Below are positions 1 to 7,454 of a stretch of DNA of 9,298 nucleotides, in pieces (position 1 is the stretch's first letter; every line of letters begins with the position of its first letter). A program made the translations under genes and the position numbers. Under the pieces are notes generated by a model. That model ran no database searches, was not told the origin of the DNA, and was given only the letters and a program-made list of their open reading frames with translations. Location: contig JAAEMC010000359.1 of NCBI GenBank assembly GCA_024225895.1, positions 1-9,298 on the forward strand, written 5' to 3'. The DNA is from Desulfobacteraceae bacterium (GTDB taxonomy: Bacteria > Desulfobacterota > Desulfobacteria > Desulfobacterales > Desulfobacteraceae).

Positions 1-730
1 CAATCTGGATGATTTCATCAATGATTTCTGTGTTCAAGACCTTTGGGATAAATCCCGCACCAATTCCTTGGATTTTGTGGGGGCCGGGATCTCCGCCTGA
101 GAGAACCGGTGAGGCAGCCGGCTCTACTGCTACGGAAATAAGTTCAGGTTTTTTAGCCTTAATCACCTCTGAGACCCCTGTAATGGTTCCGCCGGTTCCC
201 ACACCAGAGACAAATATATCGATTTCACCGTTGGTAGCTTCCCAAATTTCCGGTCCGGTAGTCTTCCTGTGTATTTCAGGATTGGCAGGATTGGAAAACT
301 GGTCGGGCATAAAAGAATAGGGTGTTGTCTCAAGAATGGCTTTGGCCTCTGCAATAGCGCCTTTCATGCCCTTGGCCCCCGGCGTAAGTACCAGGGTGGC
401 CCCCAGGTGTTTTAAAAGCTGGCGTCTTTCAACGCTCATGGTTTCGGGCATGGTTAAAATGAGTTTCAGCCCCTTTACCCGAGCCACAAAGGCCAAGGCG
501 ATTCCTGTATTTCCCGACGTGGGTTCTACAATGACAGAATCGTTATCGATCACGCCCCTTTCAAAGGCATCTTCTATCATGGCAAGCCCGATGCGGTCCT
601 TGACACTGGACATGGGATTAAAGGCTTCATTTTTGGCATATAGTTTCGCCCCGCACTCACGGCTGGCTTCTTTAAGATAAATTAAAGGAGTGTTCCCGCA
701 GGCTTGGGTAATATCAAACATTGACTTCAT
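1..730 (-). CDS. cysK: Cysteine synthase A (O-acetylserine sulfhydrylase), 3' end outside the window
   Basis: Pyridoxal-phosphate enzyme that makes cysteine from O-acetylserine and sulfide in the cytoplasm. About 243 residues are visible; the family is usually near 305-310, so roughly the last 65 are cut off by the left edge. Seen in the translation: N-terminal [10 protein letters not shown], the PLP lysine in [11 protein letters not shown] (Lys44), the substrate loop [10 protein letters not shown], the [10 protein letters not shown] segment, GAKGMKGAI, and the PLP-phosphate loop [10 protein letters not shown]. The ATG at 730 is preferred over the ATG at 721 because AAAGGAG (738-744) lies 7 nt upstream of it. 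The start overlaps the end of the serine acetyltransferase gene by 17 bp, so translation is probably coupled. The preceding gene makes its substrate O-acetylserine. A cystathionine beta-synthase-like paralogue is less likely, given the MSxERR and GMKGAI segments and the neighbour. Confidence 0.95.
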   Translation of the reverse strand, partial: MKSMFDITQACGNTPLIYLKEASRECGAKLYAKNEAFNPMSSVKDRIGLAMIEDAFERGVIDNDSVIVEPTSGNTGIALAFVARVKGLKLILTMPETMSVERRQLLKHLGATLVLTPGAKGMKGAIAEAKAILETTPYSFMPDQFSNPANPEIHRKTTGPEIWEATNGEIDIFVSGVGTGGTITGVSEVIKAKKPELISVAVEPAASPVLSGGDPGPHKIQGIGAGFIPKVLNTEIIDEIIQI

Positions 731-1703
731 TGGTGAACTCCTTTGCAGTTCCTGAGTTTTTGTAAACCAGGTTTGGTGCCTCAATAAAGACTTTGGTGTC
801 TGCAGGTACCGAAGAGGTGAGCCAGACATTTCCGCCGATGATGGAGCGGGCCCCGATAATTGTTTCTCCACCCAGAATGGTAGCTCCTGAATAAACAATC
901 ACGTCATCTTCAATAGTGGGATGGCGTTTGGCCCCCCTGAGTTTTTCACCCGCATCCGGCGGTAAGGAAAGCGCTCCTATGGTAACATTTTGATAAATTC
1001 TCACATTGTTGCCGATTACACTGGTTTCACCAATAACAATACCCGTGCCGTGGTCAATGACAAACCTTTCCCCAATTTTAGCACCCGGGTGGATATCTAT
1101 GCCGGTTAAACTGTGGGCATGTTCGGACATGATTCTCGGTAATTGAGGAATGTTAAGTTTATAAAGGATATTGGCAATCCGGTATACGGTGATTGCATAA
1201 AGGCCCGGATATGAAAAAATAATTTCATCATGGCTTTTGGCAGCCGGGTCCCCTGAATAGGCGCCTTTCACATCCTCGGAAAGTGAAAGCCTCAACTTGG
1301 GGATCGCCTCAATGACCTCAAGGGCTGCATCATTACCCCGGCCTTCGCACTCAGAACATTGCAGTCCGTACCGCAGACAGTCGTGACGCAATACATGGCT
1401 GATCTGTTCTGAAAGAATATCATAGAGCTGAGAAATCGTCTGGCCCATATAATATTGAAGGTTTGCGCCATCCACTTTTTCTTTTGAAAAATATCCGGGA
1501 AAAAGGATTTCCCGAAAGATATCAATCATCTCTTTGATTGAAGTGGAAAAATGGATGGGCTCATCTCCAATATGGGCAAAACACCGGTTGTCTCCCATGG
1601 AGGTGAGTATTCTATCAATTGTTTTTGGCAGTTCCTGCCTGTGCTCGGAATCTATCTGCCTTTCCGTCCGGCAGGATATGTTGTTGATTGTAAAGTCATC
1701 CAT
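714..1703 (-). CDS. cysE: Serine O-acetyltransferase (CysE/EpsC type)
   Basis: Transfers acetyl from acetyl-CoA to serine, giving O-acetylserine, the committed step of cysteine synthesis. The protein has 329 residues, longer at the N-terminus than E. coli CysE (273). Residues about 1-140 are helical and contain a Cys pair (CSEC, 116-119). Then come [17 protein letters not shown] (151 on) and the left-handed beta-helix of hexapeptide repeats (about 200-300). Likely catalytic residues are Asp203 ([11 protein letters not shown]), Asp217-His218 ([12 protein letters not shown]) and Asp152, by analogy with E. coli Asp143, Asp157/His158 and Asp92. ATG 1703 is chosen because AAGGA (1711-1715) sits 7 nt upstream; the reading frame stays open further up to 1817 but only inside the regulator gene. 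It overlaps the regulator by 8 bp and cysK by 17 bp. The C-terminus ends in Val, not the Ile that docks into CysK in the E. coli complex. Confidence 0.94.
   Translation of the reverse strand: MDDFTINNISCRTERQIDSEHRQELPKTIDRILTSMGDNRCFAHIGDEPIHFSTSIKEMIDIFREILFPGYFSKEKVDGANLQYYMGQTISQLYDILSEQISHVLRHDCLRYGLQCSECEGRGNDAALEVIEAIPKLRLSLSEDVKGAYSGDPAAKSHDEIIFSYPGLYAITVYRIANILYKLNIPQLPRIMSEHAHSLTGIDIHPGAKIGERFVIDHGTGIVIGETSVIGNNVRIYQNVTIGALSLPPDAGEKLRGAKRHPTIEDDVIVYSGATILGGETIIGARSIIGGNVWLTSSVPADTKVFIEAPNLVYKNSGTAKEFTNEVNV
738..744 (-). promoter_or_regulatory. Shine-Dalgarno site of cysK
   Basis: Minus-strand AAAGGAG followed by the 7-nt spacer TTCACCA and ATG at 730. It lies inside the 3' end of the serine acetyltransferase gene and decides the cysK start. 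Confidence 0.8.
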
Positions 1704-2100
1704 TTGTGAATCCTTCCATCTCCTTGTGAAAGAAATGCATAAATACCTTGCAGTTTTTGCATTCATCCATTTTGTCATCCCAGGAATTCTGGGCCTCTCC
1801 GTTGCATTTTGTTCCATTGATGAACCAGCACAGATCGCCTGCCTGGAACTCCCATGCAGGGCATTTTTCCAGCCTTTTTTCAGGACATTTTAAAATATCC
1901 CAGCATTTTAAAGAGACCGTATCTTTTCTGAGTACCCTTGAAAGCAAAAAAAGTAATTGCCGCTCTACATGATGGGGAATCCTCCGCCATCCCTGTTCAT
2001 AGGAGTGAACCGCCTTGATTGAAATGCCGAGTAACTGGGCCAGTTCTTTTTGTGTTTTTTTCAGTCTTGTCCTGATGTGTTTGAAATGATAGCTTTCCAT
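1696..2100 (-). CDS. Small HTH regulator with a cysteine/tryptophan-rich C-terminal domain
   Basis: A 134-residue protein, first gene of the cysteine operon. Residues about 5-56 form a Cro/C1- or XRE-like helix-turn-helix (TQKELAQLLGISIKAVHSYE), which suggests DNA binding. The rest is Cys-rich: CW at 66-67, Cys72, Cys80 (CPAW), Cys91 (CWF), Cys99, and C-x2-C at 114/117. Seven cysteines in about 55 residues suggest a metal, iron-sulfur or thiol-based sensor. It resembles the small 'CW' Cys-rich domains seen in anaerobic Desulfobacterota, though I cannot name a characterised family with certainty. The gene overlaps the serine acetyltransferase start by 8 bp, so the products are probably translationally coupled. 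I infer that it regulates this operon in response to cysteine, sulfide or redox state; nothing in the sequence proves the ligand. The Shine-Dalgarno site is only moderate (AAGAGAG a few bases before ATG 2100). Confidence 0.85.
   Translation of the reverse strand: MESYHFKHIRTRLKKTQKELAQLLGISIKAVHSYEQGWRRIPHHVERQLLFLLSRVLRKDTVSLKCWDILKCPEKRLEKCPAWEFQAGDLCWFINGTKCNGEAQNSWDDKMDECKNCKVFMHFFHKEMEGFTNG
1711..1715 (-). promoter_or_regulatory. Shine-Dalgarno site of the serine acetyltransferase gene
   Basis: Minus-strand AAGGA with the 7-nt spacer TTCACAA before ATG 1703, within the last codons of the HTH regulator. It rules out the longer upstream start at 1817 and closely resembles the cysK initiation site. 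Confidence 0.75.
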
Positions 2101-2144
2101 GGGCTCTCTTTTATCTTTGTTCTGGTTAAATTAATTTTCCTAAA

Positions 2145-2171
2145 AGTATACCACAAAGTGGGACTTGTCAA
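2145..2171 (-). promoter_or_regulatory. Candidate promoter of the regulator-cysE-cysK operon with internal dyad
   Basis: On the minus strand a perfect -35 TTGACA (2166-2171) is followed by TATACT (2145-2150) at 15 bp, or by the overlapping TACTTT (2143-2148) at 17 bp. The spacer contains CCAC-AAA-GTGG (2151-2161), a perfect 4-bp dyad in an operator-like position. The expected transcript would have a leader of about 35 nt before ATG 2100. The hexamers are read directly; promoter activity and the identity of the binder are inferred. Confidence 0.6.
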
Positions 2172-2252
2172 TGCCAAATAAGAGTAAATAGCTGTATATT
2201 CAAAGAGTTCGGATGTGTCTCATTACAGGGGTTTTGTAAATCATTGAATGGG

Positions 2253-2280
2253 TTGACGGATGGATAATCTGCATTACTTT
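2253..2280 (+). promoter_or_regulatory. Candidate sigma-70-type promoter of clpB
   Basis: TTGACG (2253-2258) and TACTTT (2275-2280), 16 bp apart, about 39 bp before the clpB ATG. The -10 is weak (4 of 6 to TATAAT). An alternative -10, GATAAT at 2263-2268, has no well-spaced -35. I saw neither a CIRCE inverted repeat (TTAGCACTC...GAGTGCTAA) nor an E. coli-like sigma-32 pair (CTTGAA...CCCCAT) in 2101-2318, so heat-shock control, if present, uses another signal. Confidence 0.4.
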
Positions 2281-2318
2281 ATATGTCGAATTAGAAATAA
2301 TAATGTAAAGGATTGAGT

Positions 2319-4907
2319 ATGAATTTTGATAAGCTGACGGTAAAGAGCCAGGAATTATTCCAGAAAGCCCATGGCATTGCTGAGAAGTCTAACAACCAGG
2401 CCATTGAACCTGTCCATTTTTTGAAAGCAATGCTGGAAGACGATGACGGCGTTGTTGTCTCCATTTTGAAAAAGATTGGTATCCAGGCCCAAAAGCTATG
2501 CCAGGATACTGATTCTATCATTTCAAAAGTTGTAAAGGTCTCCGGCGGAAACATATATCTTTCCCGGGATGGGAAAAAAATGCTGGATCTTGCTCTTTCA
2601 GAAGCACATAAAATGAAGGACCAGTATGTCAGTTTGGAACATCTTCTTTTGGCACTTACCATGTCAAAAGAGGCAGCAGCAGGTATTTTAAAAGATAGTG
2701 GGGTTTCAAAAGAGGCAATCTTATCGGTGTTAAAAGATATCAGGGGGAACCAGACCGTGACAGATCAAAATCCGGAAGAAAAATACCAGGCCCTGGAAAA
2801 GTTTGGAAGGGATTTAACCCTTCTGGCCAGGAAAGGCCAGTTAGATCCGGTTATCGGAAGGGACGAAGAGATCCGGCGAATTGTACAGGTTTTGTCCAGA
2901 AGACGTAAAAATAATCCGGTTCTTATTGGAGAGCCGGGTGTCGGCAAAACTGCTATTGTGGAAGGACTGGCCCAGCGAATAGTGGAAGGAGATGTTTCCG
3001 ACACATTAAAAAACAGAAAAGTTGTGGCCCTGGATATAGGGGCATTGCTGGCTGGAGCCAAGTTCCGCGGAGAATTTGAGGAAAGACTTAAAGCTGTATT
3101 AAAAGAGGTGGAAGCCGCTAAAGGAGAGATCGTTCTTTTTATTGATGAACTGCACACTGTGGTTGGCGCTGGTGCAGCAGAAGGATCTGTGGATGCCTCC
3201 AATATGCTTAAGCCTGCATTGGCCAGGGGCTCTTTGAGATGTGTAGGTGCGACTACCTTAAATGAATATCGAAAATATATTGAAAAGGATGCAGCCCTTG
3301 AAAGGCGTTTTCAGCCGGTTTTTGCCAAAGAGCCGACAGTGGAGGATACTATTTCCATTTTAAGGGGATTAAAAGAAAAATATGAACTCCACCATGGGGT
3401 CAGGATAAAGGATTCTGCCATTATATCAGCCGCAACCCTTTCCAACCGGTATATTGCAGACCGGTTTCTTCCGGACAAGGCTGTTGATCTGATTGATGAA
3501 TGTGCATCCCGTCTTCGCATAGAAATCGATTCCATGCCCCGGGCTATTGATGAAATCCAAAGGCGGATCACCCAGGCTGAAATTGAACGTCAGGCTCTGC
3601 TCAAAGAAAAGGACAAGGCATCAAGGCAGCGGTTGGAAATTCTTGAAAAAGCATTGGCGGCCATGAAAGAGGAAATGGGGCCGTTAAAACTTCGCTGGGA
3701 TAATGAAAAGGGACTTATACAACAAATCAATAATATCAGAGAAGAGATTGATAAATACCAGACCGAGGCAGATGTGGCCCAGAGAAACGGGGATCTTGAA
3801 AAGGTAGCCCAGATTCGGTACGGCACCCTGGAAACACTAAAAAAAGACCTTGGGGTCAAGAAAGATGAACTCAATGAACTCCAGCAGCATGGACGGATGC
3901 TCAAAGAGGATGTTGAGGAATCAGATGTGGCAGAGGTCGTCTCGATATGGACCGGGATTCCGGTATCAAAAATGCTTAAAGGCGAGCAGGAAAAATTGGT
4001 AAACATGGAGCACCATATTCGAAAAAGGGTGATAGGACAGACAAAGGCCATTGATGCAGTGTCCAACGCGGTGAGAAGATCTCGGTCCGGGCTTCAGCCC
4101 GAAGACCGGCCCATCGGTACCTTTATATTTATGGGGCCTACCGGGGTGGGAAAAACCGAGCTTGCCAAATCCCTGGCTGAATTTATTTTTGACAGCGATG
4201 AAGCCATGGTAAGGGTGGATATGTCCGAATATATGGAAAGACATTCAGTGGCACGCTTAATCGGCGCTCCTCCGGGATATGTGGGTTATGATGAAGGGGG
4301 GTTCCTCACTGAGGCCGTCAGAAGGCGGCCTTACTCTGTTATCCTCTTTGACGAGATTGAAAAAGCGCATCAGGATGTCTTTAATATCCTGCTGCAGGTT
4401 TTAGACGACGGTAGAATGACCGACGGTCACGGGCGGACCGTTGACTTTAGAAATACCATTATCATTATGACGTCCAATGTAGGAAGCCGTTTCCTCCAAG
4501 AGGCAGGGCTAAATGACACCATGAATGGTAATAAAATCCAGGAGGGAGTCGCCCATGCATTAAAAGATGTATTCCGGCCTGAATTTTTAAACCGTATTGA
4601 TGAAATCATTACCTTTCATTCGTTAACCCGGGAGAATATCAAGGACATTGCCGCCATCCAGATCAATAAATTGAATAAACGTCTGTCCTTAAAGGATCTG
4701 AGCGTGCAATTAGATGACAGTTCCATGGCCCATCTTGCCAAAAAAGGATATGATCCGGTTTTTGGTGCAAGACCCTTAAAGCGAATTATCCAGCAGGAGA
4801 TAGAGAATCCTCTCTCCATAGCGATCCTGCAAGGCGATTTTGAAAAGGGCCAGTCCATTTGTTTTGTTTATGATGAAAACTTGGGCCACATGAAATTGTC
4901 TGTCTGA
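2319..4907 (+). CDS. clpB: ATP-dependent disaggregase ClpB (Hsp100)
   Basis: Cytoplasmic hexameric AAA+ chaperone that, with DnaK, pulls proteins out of aggregates. The 862 residues match the usual family length. Order: N domain (about 1-145); NBD1 with Walker A GEPGVGKT (204-211), pore loop KFRGEFEER (aromatic Phe249 where E. coli has Tyr251), Walker B FIDELHT (274-280) and the ERR arginine fingers (328-330); coiled-coil M domain (about 405-530); NBD2 with Walker A GPTGVGKT (606-613), pore loop GYVGYDEGG (653-661), Walker [10 protein letters not shown] (675-683), [10 protein letters not shown] and sensor-2 GARPLKR (816-822). It has the M domain and no obvious ClpP-binding loop, so ClpB rather than ClpA/C. 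The start is ATG 2319, with AAAGGA (2307-2312) 6 nt upstream; the in-frame TTG at 2313 touches that Shine-Dalgarno site and is unlikely. No convincing terminator follows: 4924-4966 holds only a 6-bp inverted repeat with a long loop. Confidence 0.98.
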   Translation: MNFDKLTVKSQELFQKAHGIAEKSNNQAIEPVHFLKAMLEDDDGVVVSILKKIGIQAQKLCQDTDSIISKVVKVSGGNIYLSRDGKKMLDLALSEAHKMKDQYVSLEHLLLALTMSKEAAAGILKDSGVSKEAILSVLKDIRGNQTVTDQNPEEKYQALEKFGRDLTLLARKGQLDPVIGRDEEIRRIVQVLSRRRKNNPVLIGEPGVGKTAIVEGLAQRIVEGDVSDTLKNRKVVALDIGALLAGAKFRGEFEERLKAVLKEVEAAKGEIVLFIDELHTVVGAGAAEGSVDASNMLKPALARGSLRCVGATTLNEYRKYIEKDAALERRFQPVFAKEPTVEDTISILRGLKEKYELHHGVRIKDSAIISAATLSNRYIADRFLPDKAVDLIDECASRLRIEIDSMPRAIDEIQRRITQAEIERQALLKEKDKASRQRLEILEKALAAMKEEMGPLKLRWDNEKGLIQQINNIREEIDKYQTEADVAQRNGDLEKVAQIRYGTLETLKKDLGVKKDELNELQQHGRMLKEDVEESDVAEVVSIWTGIPVSKMLKGEQEKLVNMEHHIRKRVIGQTKAIDAVSNAVRRSRSGLQPEDRPIGTFIFMGPTGVGKTELAKSLAEFIFDSDEAMVRVDMSEYMERHSVARLIGAPPGYVGYDEGGFLTEAVRRRPYSVILFDEIEKAHQDVFNILLQVLDDGRMTDGHGRTVDFRNTIIIMTSNVGSRFLQEAGLNDTMNGNKIQEGVAHALKDVFRPEFLNRIDEIITFHSLTRENIKDIAAIQINKLNKRLSLKDLSVQLDDSSMAHLAKKGYDPVFGARPLKRIIQQEIENPLSIAILQGDFEKGQSICFVYDENLGHMKLSV
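2742..2759 (+). promoter_or_regulatory. Possible internal translation start for N-domain-less ClpB
   Basis: In-frame GTG (2757-2759, codon 147) preceded by AGGGGGA (2742-2748) with an 8-nt spacer. It falls exactly at the N-domain/NBD1 linker. E. coli clpB uses an internal GTG at codon 149 to make the short isoform, so the position and codon agree with known biology. A start here would give about 716 residues. The sequence is observed; use of the site is inferred. Confidence 0.5.
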
Positions 4908-5002
4908 CAGTGTTCAAGCATTGGCGGGAACATGATTCATCTATATAGCAGGCGTTGAGGTCCCGCAAGCAGGAGAATGGTGAGGCAAGAGATTTTTATC
5001 GT

Positions 5003-6394
5003 TCAGGTTGCGATATTATCTGCAAACTTTTTGATATCTTCATTTTTGGCAAGAAAGCGGTATAAGGTTGCTCTTCCCACTGCCAGAATTCTGGCTGCCT
5101 TGGATTTGTTTCCACCGGTTCTTTTCAAGGCGGCTTTAACCGATTCTACATCCAGCTTTCCTTTGACCGGCCTGCTGCTCTTTGATGATACATTTTCCAG
5201 TATAAGGCTGGAGGACGAGGTCTCTTTGATGAGTTCCATGGGAAGATCAGATGGTAAAATCTTCTTGCCTCTGCACCGGACAATGCAAAATTGTATGATA
5301 TTTTTCAGTTCCCTGACATTGCCAGGCCATTTGTAATCCATCATTAGTTCAAGGGTCTCTTCAGCAATGGACGGCACTTTATGCCGACTTTCCATCTGGG
5401 CTTCCTTTAAAAAATAAGTGGCCAGCAGCGGGATATCGCTTCTTCGTTTTCTTAGGGGCGGAAGCTCAATGGGAATCACATTGAGTCTGTAAAAAAGATC
5501 TTCGCGGAATCTTCCGGCTTTTACTTCTTCTTTAAGGTTTTTGTTGGTTGCCGAAATGATTCTTACATCTACTGTAACCCTTTTCTCACCGCCGACTTTT
5601 TCAAAAGCACCTTCCTGGAGGAACCTGAGCAGTTTGACCTGGGTGCTCAAAGGCAGTTCTGCGATTTCATCTAGAAGAAGGGTGCCTTTATCAGCAAGCT
5701 CAAACCGGCCTTTTCTTTCTCTTACCGCACCGGAAAAAGCACCTTTTACATGCCCGAACAGTTCGCTTTCCACAATGCCTTCAGGGATGGCGCCGCAATT
5801 TACCGGAACAAAAGCGCCATTGCCTTGGGAGCTGATGTCGTGGATTGCATAAGCAACCCTTTCTTTTCCCGTACCGGTTTCACCGGATATGTGAACGGGG
5901 TAATTGTAAAGGGCGACATCTCTGATCTGTCTGAAAACATCCTGAATGGCCTTGTCTTTGCCAATGATTCCGGCGAAACTGGACAAATTTTCCGTCCGCA
6001 GCAATAGATCAATGTTCTGGGTTATATCTGAAAAAGAGGCCACAACACCTTTTAACCTGCTCCGTCCGTCATTGAGGGGGGAAACAGTCATCTCAAGCTG
6101 TCTTGATATTCCGTCTTTGGTGACAATGGTCAAAGGGTATTCTTTGGTGTCATCTGTCAGATCCGGGGAACTGTCACAAAAGGAACATTTCCCGCCGCAA
6201 AAGGGTGATTCAAAAACAAGATGGCAGTCTTTGCCAATCACATCATCCCTTTGAAACCCTGTGATACGTTCAGCCTCTTTATTGAAAACCGTAATGATTC
6301 TTTCAGGTGTGTGGGCAATAATACCAATCTTCAGATTGTCCAGTACAAGATTTAAATTTTCAGGATTGAGCAGCATATCGGTAAATTTTTTCAT
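5003..6394 (-). CDS. PAS-domain sigma-54-dependent transcriptional activator
   Basis: A 463-residue enhancer-binding protein that would remodel sigma-54 RNA polymerase by ATP hydrolysis. Order: PAS-like sensor (about 12-128) with a Cys cluster at 57, 66, 70 and 73 (CHLVF, CGGKCSFC); AAA+ domain (about 141-385) with Walker A GETGTGKE (171-178), the sigma-54-contact loop as GAFSGA (218-223) instead of the usual GAFTGA, Walker B LLLDEIAELP (239-248), FREDLFYRLNV, and WPGNVREL (356-363); and a Fis-type HTH at the C-terminus (GGNKSKAARILAVGRATLYR, 427-446). There is no receiver domain, so the signal is probably sensed directly by the PAS unit, perhaps through a metal or redox cofactor on the cysteines (inference). 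The start ATG 6394 has only a weak Shine-Dalgarno site (GGAA, about 11 nt). It is convergent with clpB, 95 bp apart. Targets are unknown; I saw no good -24/-12 site in the window's intergenic regions. Confidence 0.93.
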   Translation of the reverse strand: MKKFTDMLLNPENLNLVLDNLKIGIIAHTPERIITVFNKEAERITGFQRDDVIGKDCHLVFESPFCGGKCSFCDSSPDLTDDTKEYPLTIVTKDGISRQLEMTVSPLNDGRSRLKGVVASFSDITQNIDLLLRTENLSSFAGIIGKDKAIQDVFRQIRDVALYNYPVHISGETGTGKERVAYAIHDISSQGNGAFVPVNCGAIPEGIVESELFGHVKGAFSGAVRERKGRFELADKGTLLLDEIAELPLSTQVKLLRFLQEGAFEKVGGEKRVTVDVRIISATNKNLKEEVKAGRFREDLFYRLNVIPIELPPLRKRRSDIPLLATYFLKEAQMESRHKVPSIAEETLELMMDYKWPGNVRELKNIIQFCIVRCRGKKILPSDLPMELIKETSSSSLILENVSSKSSRPVKGKLDVESVKAALKRTGGNKSKAARILAVGRATLYRFLAKNEDIKKFADNIAT

Positions 6395-6453
6395 TGCACA
6401 ATATTTCCAAAGTGTAATTTAAATAGTTTGTCATCAATACTGAAAAGTAAATG

Positions 6454-6465
6454 ACACATTTGTGT
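6454..6465. repeat. Short inverted repeat upstream of the sigma-54 activator gene
   Basis: ACACA-TT-TGTGT, a perfect 5-bp dyad about 60 bp upstream of the activator start codon. It could be an operator, possibly for autoregulation, but short dyads occur by chance. Confidence 0.3.
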
Positions 6466-6466
6466 A

Positions 6467-6487
6467 TCAGGTGCAACGCTTTTTTTG
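6467..6487. repeat. 21-bp near-identical repeat, copy 1
   Basis: Begins TCAGGTGCAAC and ends CTTTTTTTG; 20 of 21 bases match 8318-8338 in the same orientation, differing only at 6478 (G versus A). This copy is intergenic. Confidence 0.6.
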
Positions 6488-6571
6488 GGTTGAAATTGAA
6501 ATTCTTAAGAGATGCATGGGATAGAGGGCTTATATTCCCAAACGGCGTATTAAATCAAGCCAATGGCGCAT

Positions 6572-6609
6572 GATTCTATTTGTCAGGCTGCCATGCAGAT
6601 TCTATTTGT
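6572..6609. repeat. Pair of 12-bp direct repeats
   Basis: GATTCTATTTGT occurs at 6572-6583 and again at 6598-6609, with starts 26 bp apart. A small dyad, CTGC-CAT-GCAG (6588-6598), lies between them. It may be a protein-binding pair or a local duplication scar; the role is unknown. Confidence 0.45.
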
Positions 6610-6649
6610 TTTTCAATGGTATCTAAGGCAGGTTTTAAATTTATATTTT

Positions 6650-7339
6650 TTATACAAGGAGCTTATGGTTCCGGCAGGAAAGCATAAGATCGCAAATTTT
6701 TGCCTTCACAAAAAACCAGCCGTCAAAAATGTCAATTTCTTGTTCGTCGGTTACTATGTGCTCAGGAACAAGGCTGCAGTCAAAGCAGTCGGCATTTATA
6801 AGGGCCCTGATGGCATATCCTTTTTTCACAGGATCTGAGGAATGTAAAAATCCGTAAATAATTCCTATGGTTTTATCGTTTTGGGCAACCACGGTTTCAA
6901 GATATGTCCCAACACCCCATAAAACTCCCCTTTGAAGCATCTCATGCTCAATGAAATTACCATTCGGATCCAGATAGGAATATAGAATGGATTCAAATTC
7001 TTGGGCAAGATCGGTATTGTTTGCTAAAATTTCACCCATTGCTTCAGGAGATCCCCATCCAATGCCGCCGGATTCATCATTCAAGTTCCACATGATTCGA
7101 CGTAGCAGATTTCGTGCGTTTTCCATTTTTACTTTTGCAAGTCTGGCACCCAGAGCACCCATGGCCGCAACACTTCTGAATTTAATTTTTTCATCTTCGT
7201 GGTAAAAGTGCGAAAACAGGTGGCCGATTAATTGTTCATTGGGTATTTTTATTAACCGTTCAAATGCTTTGGATTGATTGCCAAGCTTCAGTATTTGACC
7301 GACTTTCTTTTTTGTTTTTCTTCCATAGGGCTTTATCAT
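6650..7339 (-). CDS. HEAT-repeat-like protein of the DVU0298-type family
   Basis: A 229-residue soluble, helix-rich protein with no signal peptide or membrane segment. Repeated two-helix units are visible (FRSVAAMGALGARLAKV, about residues 55-71; SPEAMGEILANN; GYAIRALINADC). The central segment LNDESGGIGWGSPEAMGEI, with the N-terminal RKTKKKV basic patch, resembles the HEAT-repeat family found in sulfate reducers that is often annotated DVU0298; this rests on memory of the family, not a search. Such proteins usually act as protein-binding scaffolds and no enzymatic motif is visible. A cysteine pair (DCFDC) lies near residue 187. The Shine-Dalgarno site is a modest AGG (7347-7349) 7 nt before ATG 7339. 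It is divergent from the transglutaminase-like gene across 270 bp of dyad-rich DNA, so the two may share regulation. The function is not known. Confidence 0.85.
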   Translation of the reverse strand: MIKPYGRKTKKKVGQILKLGNQSKAFERLIKIPNEQLIGHLFSHFYHEDEKIKFRSVAAMGALGARLAKVKMENARNLLRRIMWNLNDESGGIGWGSPEAMGEILANNTDLAQEFESILYSYLDPNGNFIEHEMLQRGVLWGVGTYLETVVAQNDKTIGIIYGFLHSSDPVKKGYAIRALINADCFDCSLVPEHIVTDEQEIDIFDGWFFVKAKICDLMLSCRNHKLLV

Positions 7340-7387
7340 AAGTAAACCTGCATATAATTATTTTGGTTTTTTCAAATAAAGATAAAA

Positions 7388-7400
7388 GCATAAAACATGC
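7388..7400. repeat. Inverted repeat GCAT-AAAAC-ATGC
   Basis: A perfect 4-bp dyad about 50 bp upstream of the HEAT-repeat gene start, in the divergent intergenic region. It is the weakest of several dyads here. Confidence 0.3.
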
Positions 7401-7454
7401 CGGATTTTCAAATGAGAAAAGGCCCCTCAAACCTGGTTGCTGACACTGGTGAAA

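Larger units (their letters stand above)
6395..6649. other. Intergenic stretch between the sigma-54 activator and HEAT protein genes
   Basis: A 255-bp AT-rich stretch with no convincing gene. It holds a short dyad (6454-6465), one copy of a 21-bp near-repeat (6467-6487) and a pair of 12-bp direct repeats (6572-6583 and 6598-6609). The length suggests that the activator has its own promoter rather than being read from the HEAT gene, but no clear -35/-10 pair stands out. Confidence 0.6.

Noticed and set aside
1704..1817. N-terminal extension of the serine acetyltransferase to an ATG at 1817
   Set aside because: It lies wholly within the HTH regulator gene, has no supporting Shine-Dalgarno evidence, and ATG 1703 has AAGGA at ideal spacing with a natural 8-bp overlap.
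2313..2318. TTG at 2313 as the clpB start
   Set aside because: It immediately follows AAAGGA with no spacer; ATG 2319 is properly spaced and gives the usual ClpB N-terminus MNFDKLT.
2765..4066. Long minus-strand open frames antisense to clpB
   Set aside because: Shadow frames of a conserved coding sequence with low-complexity Ser/Phe-rich translations and no motif.
4924..4966. GCGGGA...TCCCGC inverted repeat after clpB as a terminator
   Set aside because: Only 6 bp with a loop of about 31 nt and no T-tract on either strand.
6563..6583. TGGCGC-like -24/-12 sigma-54 promoter
   Set aside because: The -12 element (TTGC) is missing at the required distance.
6563..6838. Plus-strand open frame of 91 codons
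   Set aside because: Mostly antisense to the 3' end of the HEAT-repeat gene with no family signature or Shine-Dalgarno site.
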